Source: Haberlea rhodopensis (Eukaryota; Streptophyta; Magnoliopsida; Lamiales; Gesneriaceae). From it: a stretch of DNA of 64,000 nucleotides. Each line of letters begins with the position of its first letter. Position 1 is the stretch's first letter. The stretch covers positions 434,001 through 498,000 of the forward strand of contig CAJQUN010000227.1 in the NCBI GenBank assembly GCA_907163345.1, in the 5' to 3' direction. Of this stretch, positions 8,935 through 20,700 are shown in pieces. The translations under genes and the position numbers were made by a program. The notes beneath the pieces are model-generated. The model ran no database searches. It had not been told where the DNA came from and saw only the letters and a list, made by a program, of their open reading frames with translations.

Positions 8935-11900
8935 ATGGCAGCAAATATAGAAGTGGGTGACGCCATTAGTGTAAATGCAAGTGCTGGACGTACGAACCCA
9001 TTGCCACCACCAGCTTTGGGAGAGGAACCCTCTGAACAGCAGTTGCTACCTGGGGAATTGAGCTTGGCTCAGTTTATGATGTATCGACCTCCGATGTTCG
9101 AGGGAACTGAATCAGGAGAGAAAGCCGATGAATGGTTAGAGAGGATCGAACAGATATTTGTGGCAGCGCCTTGTGCAAAGACGGCCTGGATCCGATTAGC
9201 AGAATTTCAACTGTCCAAGAAAGCATTGATGTGGTGGAAAACCACAGTGATTGAGCAAGAGGCTCTGGGACAGGAAGTAAATTGGAAGATGTTCCGAACG
9301 CGGTTTTTGAACCGCTATTTCTCAGCCGCTGCAAGACAGGCCAAGGAGGATGAGTTTACCAGTTTAAGACAAGGTACCATGCCTGTATCTGACTATGCTC
9401 TACATTACTGTTCCTTACTACGATATGTGCCACACATAGCTGCAAGCACTCAAGCGAAGATGCGGAATTTCATGAAGGGCTTGAGGCCTGAACTGTATGA
9501 CAGGGTGATCACTTATGGCCCTGCCTGTTTTGATGATGCTCTCTCACGAGCTGAGCTAGCTGAACTGGGAGTCGGTGCATATCCTGATGCTGTGCCATCT
9601 CCGGTACCCCCTCAGAGATCCACTTCTGACAATTTGAAGCCCAGAGGTGATCAGTTTAAGCCAAGGGGGAACACTTCGGCATCGAGATTCAGTGGCAAGA
9701 GGCCCGAGAATCGATGGAAAGGGAAAGGTAGGAATGATGCTCCATCTGGGAGGGGACAGTCTCAGGGAGACAGATCTGGAAGAGTTCAGTGCACTCTTTG
9801 TGGGCAGCCACATTTGGCAAAGGACTGCGTAGGATGTTATGTCTGTGGCGACAGAGGCCACTTTGCTCGGCGGTGTCCCAACAGGGGAAGACAGCAGAGC
9901 TCTACGGGGAGACCTGCGGACAGAACGGCACAACACCGGCCACCCTTTGTGCCAAGACAGTATGGAGGTCAGCCCGCGGGGCCACCTCAGGGGCAGGTGT
10001 ATGCTTTGACGAGGGAGCAGGCTACGGCGGCCCCGGAGGAAGTTATAGCGGGTACGTGTCTTTTATTTACGCACCCTGCTCTTATATTGATAGACACAGG
10101 TGCGTCACACTCTTTTGTGTCGACGAGTTTCGTTGAAAGGCACCACATATGCACTTCTCCGTCCCCCATGCCTCTTATGGTCTCGACCCCCGCTGGAAGA
10201 AGTTTGACTACGGATCAGATTGTTTATGATGGCCTCATTTATTTTGAGGATAATGAGTTAAGATCAGATTTGATTGTGTTGGGAATGACAGACTTCGATT
10301 GCATTGTGGGCATCGATGTTCTGAACAAGTATCAGGCAGTGGTAAACTGCAGGCAAAGGACGGTCCGATTTAGATCTGTATTGGGAGTCCAGTGGACATT
10401 TTATGGGGATGGTTCCCGTCCGAAGATTCCGTTAATATCTGCTGTCAAGATGACACAGCTATTGGAACGAGGCCATGAAGGATATCTTATCTACGCTGTT
10501 GACATGACGGATAAGAGGAAGGAATTGAAGGTTGAGGATGTGCCCGTAGTGGCGGAGTTTCCTGATGTCTTTCCGGAGGAGATTCCCGGATTCCCACCGA
10601 CGAGAGAGATCGAGTTTGGGATTGAATTGCTACCAGGGACGTCTGCAATTTCTCGTGCTCCGTATAGGATGGCACCAGCAGAGTTAAGGGAGTTAAAGAT
10701 ACAGTTGCAGGAACTCCTTGATAAGGGCTACATACGCCCTAGCGTATCGCCATGGGGTGCGCCTGTCTTATTTGTTAAGAAGAAAGATGGATCGATGCGT
10801 CTATGCATTGACTACAGGCAGTTGAACAAAGCAACAGTAAAGAACAAGTATCCACTTCCGAGGATAGATGACTTGTTCGATCAGTTGCAGGGTACGAGGC
10901 TCTATAGTAAGATCGATCTGAGGTCGGGGTACCATCAGATTCGAGTGAGAAAAGATGATGTTCAGAAGACGGCTTTCAGGACTAGATATGGGCACTATGA
11001 ATTCCTGGTTATGCCTTTTGGGGTGACGAATGCCCCAGCTGTCTTCATGAGTTTGATGAACAGGGTGTTCCAGCCGTATTTGGATCAGTTCGTCATAGTC
11101 TTCATCGACGACATACTTATCTACTCTCGGACGGAAGAAGAGCATGTAAGGCACTTGAGGATAGTACTTCAGATCCTTAGGGATCATCAGCTGTATGCAA
11201 AGCTTAGTAAGTGCGAGTTCTGGTTGGACAGCGTGGTATTTTTAGGCCATGTCATATCTAGCCAGGGGATATCTGTGGATCCCAGGAAGATCGAAGCTGT
11301 GTTGGAGTGGGCTGCACCCACTTCTGTACCAGAAATACGGAGTTTCCTCGGTTTGGCAGGTTATTACCGACGTTTCGTCGAAGGTTTTTCGAAGATTGCC
11401 AAACCCCTGACGCAGCTGACTCAGAAAGGAGTCCCCTTCTTTTGGTCCGAAGCTTGTGAGGAAAGCTTCCAAGAGCTGAAGCGTCGTTTGACTACAGCGC
11501 CTGTACTGGTGATTCCGTCCGAGGATAAGAGGTTCGCCTTGTATACGGATGCGTCATTGCAGGGCTTGGGCTGTGTGTTGATGCAAGATAAGCATGTGGT
11601 GGCTTATGCATCGAGGCAGCTGAAGCCACACGAAGCCAGGTATCCAGTACATGATTTGGAGTTGGCGGCCATCATATTCGCCTTAAAGATTTGGAGGCAT
11701 TATTTGTATGGCACGTCTTTCACTATATATACGGACCATAAGAGCCTGAAGTTCTTATTCACTCAAGCAGAGTTGAATATGAGGCAAAGAAGATGGATGG
11801 ATTTGCTCAAAGATTATGATTGTGAAATTGAGTACCATCCAGGTAAAGCAAACCTAATAGCAGACGCCTTAAGTCGGAAGGTAAAGAGTACTGCAGAGGA

Positions 11901-13461
11901 TGTTATGTGTTTGTCAGCCTTGATGACGTCTTATTGCCAACTGGGCTATGATTTCAATGTAGACACGTCGCCTGTGCGAGTGTCGACCCTATTGGCGGAG
12001 CCAGACATATTTGAGGCGATCAGGAAGGCCCAGAAGTCCGATAGTGAGGTTCAGAGATGGACATCATTGATACTTCAGGGTCAGCCATCCAAGTTCAGAG
12101 TGGCCGAGGATGATTCCTTGAGACTGGGCAACCGATGGGTAGTCCCAGATGCACCAGGACTACGTAAAGGAATATTGGAGCGGGCTCACAGTAGTCGTTT
12201 CAGTATCCACCCAGGGGGAAAGAAGATGTACAAAGATCTATGCGACCAATTCTGGTGGAGACGCATGAAGCGTGAGGTGATCATTTTCGTTAAAAGATGT
12301 TTGATCTGCCAGCAGGTAAAGGCAGAGAGACAGAGGCCTGGTGGTGAGCTGAAGAGCTTAGAGGTGCCTGAATGGAAGTGGGAGCATATATCTATGGACT
12401 TTGTGACCCACCTACCTAGGACGGCCTCAGGATTTGATGCTATCTGGGTGATCGTGGATAGGCTGACGAAGACGGCTCATTTCATCCCTTACAGTATGTC
12501 ATATACATACTTGAAGATGGCCCAGATGTATATACGGGATGTGGTAAGGTTACATGGTATTCCAGTCTCGATAGTGTCTGACAGGGACCCGAGGTTCACT
12601 TCACATTTCTGGGAGGGTCTCCAGACAGCTTTGGGCACAGAAGTGAGACTGAGTACGGCCTATCACCCTCAGACAGACGGCCAAACAGAGCGTACCATTC
12701 AGACGCTCGAGGACATGTTGAGGGCGTGTATTTTGGAGTTTGATACTCCGTGGCAGGATTCAGTGCCGCTGGTGGAGTTCTCCTATAATAACAGTTATCA
12801 GGCGAGCATTCAAATGGCCCCTTTTGAAGCTCTGTATGGACGACGATGTAGATCACCACTGTATTGGGAGGACTTGACTAGCAAAGCGGTCGGAGGACCG
12901 GATATGATCAGGGATATGGAAGATAAGATTAAGATGATACGCCAAAAGATGAAAGCGGCCCAAGATAGGCAAGCGGCCTATGCCAATAAGCGGCGACGAC
13001 CGCTAGAATTCCAGTTAGGAGACAGGGTCTTCTTAAAGATCTCGCCCTTCAGGGGTGTGGTTCGTTTTGGGATGCGGGGAAAGTTATCTCCGAGGTATGT
13101 TGGGCCATATGAAGTTTTACAGCGTATCGGTACTTTGGCATACCGTTTGGCTCTACCGCCATCCTTGTCTGGCATACACGATGTTTTCCATGTCTCTATG
13201 TTGAGGAAGTATGAGCCAGACCCGTCCCATGTCTTACAGCCTACCGAAGTACAGTTAGATTCAGATGTGTCCTACGTTGAACGACCTATCAGAATTCTGG
13301 ATCGAGAGGATCGCAGACTACGAAGCAAAGTTATACCGATGGTCAAAGTTCAGTGGGATCGTCGGGGTGTCGAGGAGGCTACGTGGGAGACGGAACGGCA
13401 TATGGTGCAGCACTATCCGGAACTATTCTCTGGTATGTATTTATGTTTAGTTCCGTTATGA
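8935..13461 (+). CDS. G1 gag-pol polyprotein, intact (1508 aa)
   Basis: A single open frame encodes the capsid precursor and enzymes needed for retrotransposition in virus-like particles. From the chosen ATG: gag to about residue 280; two CCHC zinc knuckles starting at Cys286 and Cys301; aspartic protease with DTGASHSF at Asp387; reverse transcriptase with FIDDIL (Asp725, Asp726); RNase H with YTDAS (Asp872); integrase with a zinc-binding HHCC (His1085, His1092, Cys1122, Cys1125) and a DD35E triad (Asp1155, Asp1216, Glu1252); C-terminal segment ending ATWETERHMV near 1480, chromodomain-like. The ATG at 8935 is chosen because MAANIEVGD matches MADLNEEVGD of G2. It directly follows an acceptor-like TGTTGCAG. 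All catalytic residues are present, so the protein could be functional. Confidence 0.95.
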   Translation: MAANIEVGDAISVNASAGRTNPLPPPALGEEPSEQQLLPGELSLAQFMMYRPPMFEGTESGEKADEWLERIEQIFVAAPCAKTAWIRLAEFQLSKKALMWWKTTVIEQEALGQEVNWKMFRTRFLNRYFSAAARQAKEDEFTSLRQGTMPVSDYALHYCSLLRYVPHIAASTQAKMRNFMKGLRPELYDRVITYGPACFDDALSRAELAELGVGAYPDAVPSPVPPQRSTSDNLKPRGDQFKPRGNTSASRFSGKRPENRWKGKGRNDAPSGRGQSQGDRSGRVQCTLCGQPHLAKDCVGCYVCGDRGHFARRCPNRGRQQSSTGRPADRTAQHRPPFVPRQYGGQPAGPPQGQVYALTREQATAAPEEVIAGTCLLFTHPALILIDTGASHSFVSTSFVERHHICTSPSPMPLMVSTPAGRSLTTDQIVYDGLIYFEDNELRSDLIVLGMTDFDCIVGIDVLNKYQAVVNCRQRTVRFRSVLGVQWTFYGDGSRPKIPLISAVKMTQLLERGHEGYLIYAVDMTDKRKELKVEDVPVVAEFPDVFPEEIPGFPPTREIEFGIELLPGTSAISRAPYRMAPAELRELKIQLQELLDKGYIRPSVSPWGAPVLFVKKKDGSMRLCIDYRQLNKATVKNKYPLPRIDDLFDQLQGTRLYSKIDLRSGYHQIRVRKDDVQKTAFRTRYGHYEFLVMPFGVTNAPAVFMSLMNRVFQPYLDQFVIVFIDDILIYSRTEEEHVRHLRIVLQILRDHQLYAKLSKCEFWLDSVVFLGHVISSQGISVDPRKIEAVLEWAAPTSVPEIRSFLGLAGYYRRFVEGFSKIAKPLTQLTQKGVPFFWSEACEESFQELKRRLTTAPVLVIPSEDKRFALYTDASLQGLGCVLMQDKHVVAYASRQLKPHEARYPVHDLELAAIIFALKIWRHYLYGTSFTIYTDHKSLKFLFTQAELNMRQRRWMDLLKDYDCEIEYHPGKANLIADALSRKVKSTAEDVMCLSALMTSYCQLGYDFNVDTSPVRVSTLLAEPDIFEAIRKAQKSDSEVQRWTSLILQGQPSKFRVAEDDSLRLGNRWVVPDAPGLRKGILERAHSSRFSIHPGGKKMYKDLCDQFWWRRMKREVIIFVKRCLICQQVKAERQRPGGELKSLEVPEWKWEHISMDFVTHLPRTASGFDAIWVIVDRLTKTAHFIPYSMSYTYLKMAQMYIRDVVRLHGIPVSIVSDRDPRFTSHFWEGLQTALGTEVRLSTAYHPQTDGQTERTIQTLEDMLRACILEFDTPWQDSVPLVEFSYNNSYQASIQMAPFEALYGRRCRSPLYWEDLTSKAVGGPDMIRDMEDKIKMIRQKMKAAQDRQAAYANKRRRPLEFQLGDRVFLKISPFRGVVRFGMRGKLSPRYVGPYEVLQRIGTLAYRLALPPSLSGIHDVFHVSMLRKYEPDPSHVLQPTEVQLDSDVSYVERPIRILDREDRRLRSKVIPMVKVQWDRRGVEEATWETERHMVQHYPELFSGMYLCLVPL

Positions 13462-13492
13462 TGATGCATGTGGATTTCGAGGACGAAATCTT

Positions 13493-13508
13493 ATAAGTAG
13501 GGGAGTAA
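13493..13508 (+). other. Polypurine tract of G1
   Basis: ATAAGTAGGGGAGTAA lies directly before the TG of the 3' LTR. It should be the RNase H-resistant primer for plus-strand synthesis. G2 has nearly the same tract. Confidence 0.85.
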
Positions 13509-15212
13509 TGTAATACCCCCGAAATGTAATATGATTATGTTCTATGACGATGAATTGCGATGTGTTTAAGGGTTATGGTGTATTTAAATTGGGGGCCACG
13601 ATTATGTTATGATGATATGATGTGGGGAGCATGATGGGTATTTTAAGGGATGTATTAATTATATGAAGTTAGAAAATATCGAGTGAGGATATTTTAATAC
13701 ATCGTACTATATACCGGGATACAATTAAACACCACATGGCACCCCAACCACACCACCCCACCCCCCCAACTCGGTCACCACCCATCCCCCACTTGTCAAC
13801 CCACTTGTTTCAAGCCCATGCCTCCCACTTGGTCATGCCATGCCTCCACTTTGCAGCCAAATCATCTCCTCCTCCCCTCCTCTCTTTCTCTCTCAAAATC
13901 GTGCCTGTAAGCTGCTAGGGAAGGGAAGAAAAGCTTGGTAAGAAGGTGTTCAAAACCTTGCAAAAAGAGGAGCAAAAGAGAGGGGTAAGTGGGTACCCTG
14001 TTTTCTGGGTTCATGTTTGGGCTTGGGTTTGGAGGGTTGATTTTAAAGCATGTTAAGTATAGGTTTGGGTGAAACCTTGATATGAATGCTTACATGGTAG
14101 TTTTATGTAGCTACTAGCATGTTTGTTTGAGCATTTACATGGCTTATGTGATAGATTTCTAGTTATGAAACTATATGCTCGAAAATCTGGGCAAAAAGAT
14201 GCATGCTCTGTTTCTGTAAAAGTTGGTTAAGGATGAAGTTTATGATGATGTTATGATGCATGTTAGCTTAGGTTTTGTTAAACCTTCGATTTAAGAGCTT
14301 ACATGGATATTTTATGAAGTTCTTCACATGTTTGTTTCAGCATGATAGATGTGTTAGGAAGTAGAAAAGATGGTGTGAAAAGAGGTGCTCAAAAATCTGG
14401 GGAAATCCCGATTTTTTTCAGAGTTCTCGATCGATCGAGATTTGGTCCCGATCGATCGAGCGAGACAGAAGGTCTAATCATGTTTTGAAAATTTTGATGC
14501 CGATCGATCGAAGGATTTCTCGATCGATCGGTGAAGCTCCTCGATCGATCGGTAAAATGTCCGATCGATCGAGCGAGGCAGGAAGCCAAGGCACTGTTAG
14601 TGCACAGTGTCTCGATCGATCGAGACCTAGGGCCGATCGATCGAGACAGGCAGAAAGTTGAAAAATTTAATGATGTTTTATTTTGTTAAGTTTATGATGT
14701 AAGATGGTTTTGAGGCATCTAATATGGTATTGTGTGGTCTTGTAGAACCATCCCAGGTACCGGCACCATCAAGGAGATAAAGTCTGTTGACTCCTCCTCT
14801 TTTTGAAAAGGTACGTAAGAAGCGTACGGGCATCGGACGGTAACACACATCTCTATACTAGAAATTGTGCTTTTATTGCATGAGTATTCACGATGAAATG
14901 ACGGTGTTTATACGATGTTTACATGATGATGTTTATATGATGTTTATACGATGAAGTTCATATGATGTTTATTGCTCATACGATGCTTATATGATGACAT
15001 TTATGTGATATATTGTGGTAAGATGCCACGGGGTAAGATGCCCTACATGGTAAGAGGCCATGCGATGTATTGTGGTAAGATGCCACGGGGTAAGATGCCC
15101 CACATGGTAAGAGGCCATGCGATGTATTGTGGTAAGATGCCACGGGGTAAGATGCCCTATATGGTAAGAGGCCATACGATGATGTTGTGGTAAGATGCCA
15201 CGGGGGTAAGAT
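13509..15212 (+). repeat. 3' LTR of G1, first part
   Basis: It matches the 5' LTR from TGTAATACCC to inside the minisatellite, where G2 is inserted at AAGAT. It contains the palindrome cluster (14428-14643), microexon with hairpin (14746-14827) and 57-bp repeats (from about 15010). Differences from the 5' LTR include GATGT inserted near 13650 and a G-to-A change near 14463. Confidence 0.95.
15208..15212. repeat. Target-site duplication of G2, left copy (AAGAT)
   Basis: AAGAT precedes TGTGATATCC and recurs at 24678-24682 after the CTCACA end of G2. The uninterrupted 5' LTR of G1 has a single AAGAT at this point (near 8309). Confidence 0.97.
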
Positions 15213-15416
15213 TGTGATATCCCCGAAATGATTATGTGATTTTAATCATTTAAGTTATATTGTGATGTTAATGTGTTAATTCATGGGATTGGATGAATTA
15301 TATTGGGGAGAATTACTTCAGGGTGCATGTAACATGTATTGGGTTTTTGGGGTGTGTATTGTTGTTTTGGTAAAGCATGCAAAAAGGGTAATTGAAGTAT
15401 TTTGTTGAGAAAATAC

Positions 15417-15424
15417 TATAAATA
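15417..15424 (+). promoter_or_regulatory. TATA box of G2
   Basis: TATAAATA in the context ATACTATAAATATCATG, 205 bp into the LTR. It is a close match to the plant TATA consensus. The copy in the 3' LTR is at 22539-22546. Confidence 0.7.
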
Positions 15425-16354
15425 TCATGTGGGGATATTTTAAGTACATCGTGCCAAATCGGGACCAAAACATAACACATCAAACCACCCAACACTTAAC
15501 CACCCCCCCCAACCCATACTTTGACTCAGCATGAGCTGGCCATGCTTCCACTTGGCTCAATAATTTAACACCTTTCCAGCACTCCAAATTTCGAACCTCC
15601 TCTTCCAAAATACCATCCAGCAGCTGCTAAGCAATTTTAGGAGGAGCCCTTCCATTTCCATCGCCTGGAAATCCTTCAAAAATCGGGGCAAAGTAGGGTG
15701 AGGAACTACCCTGTTTCTTTCTGGAAAAACTGGTTTGGTTCTACTTTTGAGCATGGTGAAAAACGGCATGTTAGCATATGTTTCTTGAAACCTGTGATTT
15801 AAATGCTTACATGGTGTTTTTATGAGTCTCTCTGTAATTTTCCTTAAGCATGATGTATGTTTTATGTGGAAGATTTAAGCTTGTGAAAAGTAGTGCTCAA
15901 AAATCTGGGTAGAGATTTACTCTGTTTTTCTGGAAAACGTGGGTTGGGAGTGTTTTTGAGGAGGTGTTATCATGCATGATAAGCTTATATATTGGAGAAA
16001 CTTTGATGTAAAAACATGCTTGGTAGTTTTGTGAAACCCATGGCATGTTTAGTTGAGCAAGGTTTATGTTATATGTGTTAGTTTTAATAGCATGAAAAGA
16101 GGTGCTCAAGAATTCTGGAAATGAAAATGTGCCCTGTTTCCAGAAAAAGTTGATCCAGTACTTGTTTTAATGATCGATGTTTATGCATGTAGGTTTATGC
16201 TAAGGGTGTATATTTGGTTTGAATACACTCAGGGTAGTGTAGTTCAAATGCTAGCATGATGGTCTTGGTATGTATATTGTCCTACATGTTAGATTTAAGG
16301 GTATGATTATCGGTGTTAAGCAATTCTGGAAAATCGCCGAAGGAACAAGGTTGG

Positions 16355-16509
16355 CGATCGATCGCCAAGGAGGCAGGATCGATCGCGACGTTCCAGTAAG
16401 TTTTGGCGATCGATCGCCAATATAGTGGCGATCGATCGCGGATTGAATTTTTCTGGTATGCGAGGCAGTAGCATCTCGCGATCGATCGGGGCTCATGGGC
16501 GATCGATCG
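16355..16509 (+). repeat. Cluster of 6 GATCGATCG palindromes, GGCGATCGATCGCC type (G2 5' LTR)
   Basis: Six copies, four with at least one GGC/GCC arm and two forming the 14-bp palindrome GGCGATCGATCGCC. One copy (AGGATCGATCGCG) lacks the first C. The cluster lies between the first donor-like site and the acceptor-like TATGTAG, as in G1. The 3' LTR copy is at 23477-23631. Confidence 0.9.
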
Positions 16510-16602
16510 CGAGATGATATTAAAGGATTTGTTTGGTTTTTTATTTGGTTTTGCTTCCGGATTATTATGAGGTGCCTAATATTGTGTTGTGTGGCTATGT
16601 AG

Positions 16603-16683
16603 AACCATCCCAGGTGCCAGCACAACCGAGGAGATAAAGTCGATTGACTCCTCTATCTTTTGAAAGGTACGTAAGCGACGTAC
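16603..16683 (+). promoter_or_regulatory. Putative leader microexon (64 nt) and GTACGT hairpin (G2 5' LTR)
   Basis: TATGTAG precedes a 64-nt block (16603-16666) that starts AACCATCCCAGGTGCCAGCA and ends TTTGAAAG. It is followed by GTACGTAAGCGACGTAC, a perfect 6-bp inverted repeat with a 5-nt spacer that is also a donor-like site. The block is well conserved with G1 although the flanking LTR is not. The 3' LTR copy is at 23725-23805. Confidence 0.58.
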
Positions 16684-16861
16684 GGGCATCCCAACGGTAA
16701 CATGTACTTTATGTTTGTCTTTATGACACATGATGAATGCAATGTGGTGCATTAAGATTATGATACATGTTTTTATGCATTGTTTTTGCATATGTATGTT
16801 GTGAAATATAAGAGGTGTATTTCACGAGTCAAAGTTATCTTAGTAAGGATTTTAATGGCTT

Positions 16862-17014
16862 ACGCTAAAGTCCATTGGAAGCGATGAAGAATTCCGCTTA
16901 CATGGAGTAGCAACGCTAAAGTCCATTGGAAGCGATGAAGAATTCCGCTTACATGGAGTAGCAACGCTAAAGTCCATTGGAAGCGATGAAGAATTCCGCT
17001 TACATGGAGTAGCA
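16862..17014. repeat. 51-bp minisatellite, 3 copies (G2 5' LTR)
   Basis: Three near-perfect units hold AACGCTAAAGTCCATTGG, AAGCGATGAAGAATTCCGC and TTACATGGAGTAGC. The sequence is unrelated to the G1 array but sits at the same place, after the hairpin and before the CAGGGACAACC word. The 3' LTR copy is at 23984-24136. Confidence 0.92.
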
Positions 17015-17560
17015 AGAAGCATTAAAATGTACTAATGATAAGGGCTCAGGATGAAATAAGGATTTAAGGGAAAAGGAATGTCATGACATTGCATATCCAT
17101 ACATTCATATAATGTGTTTCTATTATGAATTATGGTACAGGGACAACCAATGGGCGATATAAATGCTGGAAGTACGGGAAGGACTTGTGTTTAAGATTTG
17201 CATTTATGCCTTACTTTCATATTATGTTAAATATGAATTGTGTTATGCTCATGTGTTGGGGGTTGTCTTTGTAGGTGCTTTTGTTGACGAGAACCAGGGC
17301 CGGGGTTGATATGCTGAGCTGTAAGGAGTGCTACAGGATTAGCATGTTAGAGTTTTTGTATAGCTTCTACTGAGTAGAGTAAGACTATGATGTAGTACCT
17401 TTGTAGGATGTACGTCTTTCCTTTTGGAACATTTTGGTACTGTAATCTCTAAAGCTCAGGTTAATCAACACGGCACATTACTCTGATATAATCGCATGTA
17501 TGTTTAGTTCTCTAAATTGCACCTTAATATCTTGATGTGATAACGGGGTCTCACATTTAG

Positions 17561-17577
17561 TGGTATCAGAGCAGTGG
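17561..17577 (+). other. Primer-binding site of G2 (initiator tRNA-Met)
   Basis: TGGTATCAGAGCAGTGG lies 5 bases after the 5' LTR. It is identical to the sites of G1, C and the B family. Confidence 0.95.
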
Positions 17578-17772
17578 TTAGATAACCAGGGAAGAGTGAA
17601 GGGTAGCCTTTAGAGACAAGTTGGCTAGGTATTCATTTAGGCATGCTTATGCATGTGATGCATATGGTTGTATACGTGTTATACTAACATGCTTTGAATA
17701 TTTTACTCTTGTTATCTAACGGCTTATATTATGAACTGCTTTTGGTATTGTTGTTAACTATTGTGTTGCAGC

Positions 17773-20700
17773 ATGGCGGACCTCAATGAAGAGGTAGGAG
17801 ATATGGATAGTAGACATGCCAGTATTGCTCAGCCGAACCCCTTACCACCACCTGCTGTGGGCGTGGAGCCCAGTGTACAGATATTACTGCCAGGGGAGCT
17901 CAGTTTGAAGCAGTTTCTGAGTTTCCATCCGCCCATGTTTGAGGGGACTGAGTCTGGTGAAGTAGCTGAGGAATGGTTGGAACGTATAGAGCAGATACTT
18001 GTGACTGCACCTTGTGCACTCACGGCATGGCTGAGGTTAGCAGAGTTTCAGCTGGCTAAGAAGCCTGCTATGTGGTGGAAGACCACCGTGATGGAGCTGA
18101 GAGCTCTAGGTATGGCAGTTGACTGGACTGTATTCCGGACCCGGTTCCTTAACCGGTATTTCTCTGCGGCTGCCAGACAATTGAAGGAAGATGAGTTCAA
18201 CAGTTTGAAGCAGGGTAGCATGTCCGTAGCAGACTACGCTATGCAGTATTCCTCACTGCTGAGGTATGTACCTCATATTGCTGTCAGCAGCCATGCCAAG
18301 ATGAGGAACTTTCTGAAAGGTCTGAGGCCGGAGCTATTCGATAGGGTTATCTCTAACAACCCCAGCTCGTTTGACGACGCCCTGACACGGGCAGAGTTGG
18401 CAGAGATTGCCGTAGACGCATACAAGGATGCTGTACCCCCTTTTGTACCATCACAGAGGCCTACTACTGACAGTCTGAAGCCACGAGGGGATCAGTTTAA
18501 GGCTCGTGGGGCCTCATCATCTTCCAGGTTTAGTGGGAAGAAGTCTCATGGACAGAAGCAGAACACCCGGGGGCACACACAAGGAAACAGGACAGAGGTA
18601 ACCAGGTGTACCAACTGCGGAGGATGGCATTTGTTACGTGACTGTCGAGGTTGCTATATCTGTGGCAAGATGGGCCACATAGCTCGGGGTTGCCCCAATC
18701 GGGCAGTTCAGACGGATTCAGGGCCGAATAGGCCAAGGTTTGATGCTGGGAGGGCACCACAGAGGCAGCAGTTTGCACCACGACCCCTGGGAGGTCAGAC
18801 GACAGGACCGCCGCAGGGACAGGTGTATGCACTGACCAGGGAGCAGGCCGAGGCAGCCCCAGAGGAGGTCATTGCTGGTACGTGTCATTTACTTACGTAC
18901 CCTGCACTTATATTGATAGATACAGGTGCTTCCCATTCCTTTGTATCTACTGCCTTTGTGGAAGGACACCATTTGTGCTCGTCTCTGTTACCCACGCCTC
19001 TCATGGTCTCGACACCCACGGGGAAGCATGTGATTGCGGATCGACAGTTATCAGATTGCCTCATTTATTTTGAGGGCAATGATCTGAGGGCCGATTTGAT
19101 TCAGTTAGAGATGGCAGACTTTGACTGCATTATCGGCATTGATGTGTTGAGCAGATACCGAGCTATGGTAGATTGCCAAAAGAGGATGGTTCGTTTTCTG
19201 TCTGATCAGGGGTTCCAGTGGACTTTTTATGGGGACGGCTCTCGTCCAAGGATACCAGTAATCTCGGCGGTTAAGATGTCGCGGTTATTGGAACGTGGTC
19301 ATACTGGGTACCTTATTTATGCTATGAATGCTTCAGAGGAGAAGGAAGTGAGAGCCGAGGACATTCCAGTTGTAGCGGAGTTCAGTGATGTGTTTCCAGA
19401 TGAGATTCCGGGATTTCCGCCAGTCAGGGATGTGGAGTTTGCTATTGAGCTGCTGCCAGGGACATCAGCCATTTCTCGTGCCCCATACAGGATGGCACCG
19501 GCAGAGCTGAGGGAGCTGAAGGTACAGTTACAGGAGCTCCTCGACAAGGGATACATCCGCCCTAGTGTATCGCCTTGGGGTGCGCCAGTCTTGTTTGTGA
19601 AAAAGAAGGATGGATCAATGCGTCTGTGCATTGACTACAGGCAACTGAACAAGGCTACAGTGAAGAACAGATATCCGCTTCCGAGGATTGATGATCTGTT
19701 CGACCAACTTCAGGGTACGGAGGTGTACTCCAAGATAGATTTGAGGTCAGGCTATCACCAGGTACGGGTTAGAGCTGGTGATGTTCAAAAGACGGCTTTT
19801 AGAACTCGGTATGGGCACTATGAGTTCTTGGTGATGCCGTTCGGTGTGACAAATGCACCTGCAGTCTTTATGAGCCTGATGAACAGAGTATTTCAGGAGT
19901 ACCTCGATCAGTTTGTGATCGTGTTTATTGATGACATCCTAGTCTATTCGAGGAATGAGGAGGATCATGCCGATCATCTGAGGATAGTACTCCAGATCCT
20001 CAGAGATCATCAGTTATACGCCAAACTCAGCAAGTGTGAGTTTTGGCTGAACAGTGTTGCATTTTTGGGCCATATCATATCCCGAGAGGGGATATCAGTA
20101 GACCCGAGGAAGATAGAGGCAGTTATGGATTGGTCTACCCCTACTTCAGTCAGTGAGATTCGAAGTTTTCTTGGTCTGGCTGGCTATTATCGACGTTTCG
20201 TCGAGGGTTTCTCAAAGATCGCCAAGCCACTTACCCAGCTGACTCAGAAGGGAGTCCCATTTTGTTGGTCAGAGGCTTGTGAGCAGAGTTTCCGGGAATT
20301 AAAGCACAGACTGACTACTGCGCCAGTTCTAGTGATACCCAAGGAGAACAAAGGATTTGTTCTTTATACCGATGCATCTCTACAGGGATTAGGGTGCGTG
20401 CTGATGCAGGACAAACATGTAGTGGCTTACGCTTCGAGACAGTTGAAGCCACATGAGACGAGGTATCCAGTCCATGATCTGGAGTTGGCAGCTATAGTGT
20501 TCGCCTTGAAGATATGGCGACACTACTTATACGGTACCTCATTTACCATCTTCACTGATCACAAGAGCCTGAAATTCTTGTTTACACAGGCTGAGCTGAA
20601 CATGAGGCAGAGGAGATGGATGGACCTGCTGAAGGACTACGATTGTGAAATCGAATATCACCCGGGAAAAGCAAATTTGACAGCCGACGCTTTGAGTCGG

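Larger units (their letters stand above)
15213..17555 (+). repeat. 5' LTR of G2
   Basis: It begins TGTGATATCCCCGAAATG and ends GGGGTCTCACA. It holds a TATA box (15417-15424), a donor-like AGGGTGAGG (15696-15704), a palindrome cluster (16355-16509), a microexon with hairpin (16603-16683), three 51-bp repeats (16862-17014) and an acceptor-like CTTTGTAGG (17267-17275). Confidence 0.96.

Noticed and set aside
16251..16625. 124-codon minus-strand frame, repeated at 23373-23747
   Set aside because: It runs through the palindrome cluster (DRSP/DRSR words from CGATCGATCG) antisense to the LTR and repeats only because the LTR does.
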